Shown here: positions 4,898 through 5,555 of the stretch, one piece after another
Layout: every line of letters starts with the position of its first letter
How positions within the stretch are numbered: the first letter of the stretch is position 1
Assembly (NCBI GenBank): GCA_946408315.1
Contig: CAMJRV010000190.1
Span: 1-5,555 of the forward strand
Reading direction: 5' to 3'
DNA length: 5,555 bases
Origin: an uncultured Bacillota bacterium
GTDB taxonomy: Bacteria > Bacillota > Clostridia > Peptostreptococcales > Anaerovoracaceae
Made by a program: the position numbers and the translations under genes
Notes under the pieces: generated by a model
Database searches by the model: none
The model's input: the letters and a program-made list of their open reading frames with translations, nothing else
What the model was told of the DNA's origin: nothing

Positions 4898-5555
4898 ATG
4901 AACAATAAACTTTACGAAAAGCTGACACAGCTCCAATGGTTACTTCATAAGCACCAAATGCGCAGTTGGGCGCAAGGCGGCCCCTTGACCGACCATACCC
5001 GGGGTCAGGGACGAATCTTGGCATTCTTAAGGCTGCGCGACGAAATCAGCACAAAGGACCTTTCCTACCTGCTCGGCATGGCGGTCTCTTCGTTGAATGA
5101 AATGCTGGCAAAACTCGAAAAAGGCGGCTACATCACCCGAGTGCCGTCCGAAGAAGACAAGCGCATTATGCTCGTCAAACTCACAGAAAAAGGTAAAACC
5201 GAAGAACAATCCGACACCCCGGATATGGGCGATATATTCGCCAGCCTGTCGAAAGAGGAACAGAAAACCTTTGGCGATTATCTCGACCGCATTATCGTTT
5301 CGATGGAAGAGTATTTTAGGGAGAACGGCGACGAAACCTTTGACCGCAAAAAAGAAGCATACGAGCGGTTCGGGTATGATTTTCACTCCCATATGGGTAA
5401 AGATATGCCCAAACATTTCTTTGAACATGGCAGAATGCATGCCCATCACAGCGGCGATAAGCAGAAAGCTCACGGGCGGTTCGGGCATGAATTTCACCGC
5501 CAGATGGAAAAGGAATTCTCCAAACATTTTTGGGGACATGACAAGGAGGATGATC
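4898..5555 (+). CDS. MarR-type regulator with His-rich C-terminal repeats (3' end cut off)
   Basis: The frame is open from ATG 4898 to the window edge, giving 219 residues without a stop. GGAGGG (4885-4890), 7 nt upstream, supports the start. A MarR-type winged helix-turn-helix covers about residues 37-99: the HTH with recognition helix near AVSSLNEMLAKLEKGG (62-77), and a wing containing EEDKR (85-89), ending in KLTEKGK (94-100). A helical segment (115-140) should complete the dimer domain. From about residue 141 the protein departs from the usual 140-150-residue family length and carries a charged, aromatic and His-rich tail with 12 histidines between 160 and 219, including two related 25-residue units. 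The tail could bind a metal or a ligand, or sense a cationic compound. Three GGTACC operators at its own promoter point to autoregulation. A strong Shine-Dalgarno within its last codons points to a co-transcribed next gene, perhaps an exporter. Its base composition is more GC-rich than the TerC fusion gene. Confidence 0.88.
   Translation, partial: MNNKLYEKLTQLQWLLHKHQMRSWAQGGPLTDHTRGQGRILAFLRLRDEISTKDLSYLLGMAVSSLNEMLAKLEKGGYITRVPSEEDKRIMLVKLTEKGKTEEQSDTPDMGDIFASLSKEEQKTFGDYLDRIIVSMEEYFRENGDETFDRKKEAYERFGYDFHSHMGKDMPKHFFEHGRMHAHHSGDKQKAHGRFGHEFHRQMEKEFSKHFWGHDKEDD
5357..5542 (+). repeat. Two degenerate repeat units in the His-rich tail
   Basis: Residues 154-178 and 191-215 of the regulator align without gaps, with 12 of 25 identities (pattern A-x-x-R-F-G-x-x-F-H-x-x-M-x-K-x-x-x-K-H-F-x-x-H). 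The DNA period is 111 bp (units 5357-5431 and 5468-5542). A HGRMHAHHSG-containing linker (177-186) joins them. The pattern suggests internal duplication followed by drift, and more units may lie beyond the edge. Confidence 0.75.
5543..5549 (+). promoter_or_regulatory. Shine-Dalgarno for a gene starting just past the right edge
   Basis: AAGGAGG lies inside codons 216-218 of the regulator, with 6 nt between it and the window end. That is ideal spacing for a start codon at or just after position 5556. This implies overlapping or closely coupled genes. Chance occurrence in a Lys-Glu-Asp run is possible. Confidence 0.45.

Noticed and set aside
5027..5539. A 170-codon minus-strand open frame at the right end
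   Set aside because: It is antisense to the MarR-type regulator that starts at 4898 with a good promoter, ribosome site and recognisable winged-helix motifs. The antisense peptide has no family features, and its openness follows from the codon use of the real gene.

Overview
The window looks like a chromosomal accessory stretch from a low-to-medium GC member of the Bacillota (Paenibacillus- or clostridia-like). Almost every gene has a strong AGGAGG-type ribosome binding site and a near-consensus sigma-A promoter with 16-17 nt spacing, and the protein families fit. I cannot name the genus. There are no rRNA or tRNA genes, insertion sequences or CRISPR arrays.

Left part, 1-2175, minus strand: a MarR-family regulator (1687-2175) is followed by a 12-TM MFS drug-efflux-type transporter (200-1432). 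They point the same way but are separate transcripts: an intrinsic terminator (1582-1621) closes the marR unit, and the transporter has its own promoter (-35 TTGACA, -10 TAGGAT) covered by two TTTTGTTTCC-containing inverted repeats, the expected operators of a MarR repressor. Bases 1-199 hold no convincing complete gene. They carry a promoter and a ribosome binding site pointing left out of the window, and possible remnants of a short reading frame.

Middle part, 2176-4369, plus strand: divergent from marR, with its own consensus promoter, is a small 16-cysteine DUF3795-type protein (2382-2777). After about 190 AT-rich bases comes an unusual 466-residue membrane protein (2969-4369). Its first half is a TerC/YkoY-like metal exporter domain. 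Its second half looks like the membrane domain of an ABC-2 permease.

Right part, 4371-5555: a VOC/glyoxalase-fold protein (minus strand, 4371-4727) is convergent with the TerC fusion and divergent from a second MarR-type regulator that runs off the right edge (4898-5555, plus strand). The 170-bp gap between these two holds both promoters and three copies of a GGTACC-centred operator. The regulator carries a histidine-rich C-terminal extension with two degenerate 25-residue repeats, and its last visible codons contain a perfect Shine-Dalgarno sequence for a gene starting just outside the window.

The simplest reading is two neighbouring MarR-controlled resistance modules, one MFS efflux and one VOC protein plus an unseen downstream gene (perhaps an exporter). 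A near-copy of the second module's operator lies upstream of the TerC fusion, which raises the possibility that this gene belongs to the same regulon and that the His-rich regulator senses a metal. This link is inference.
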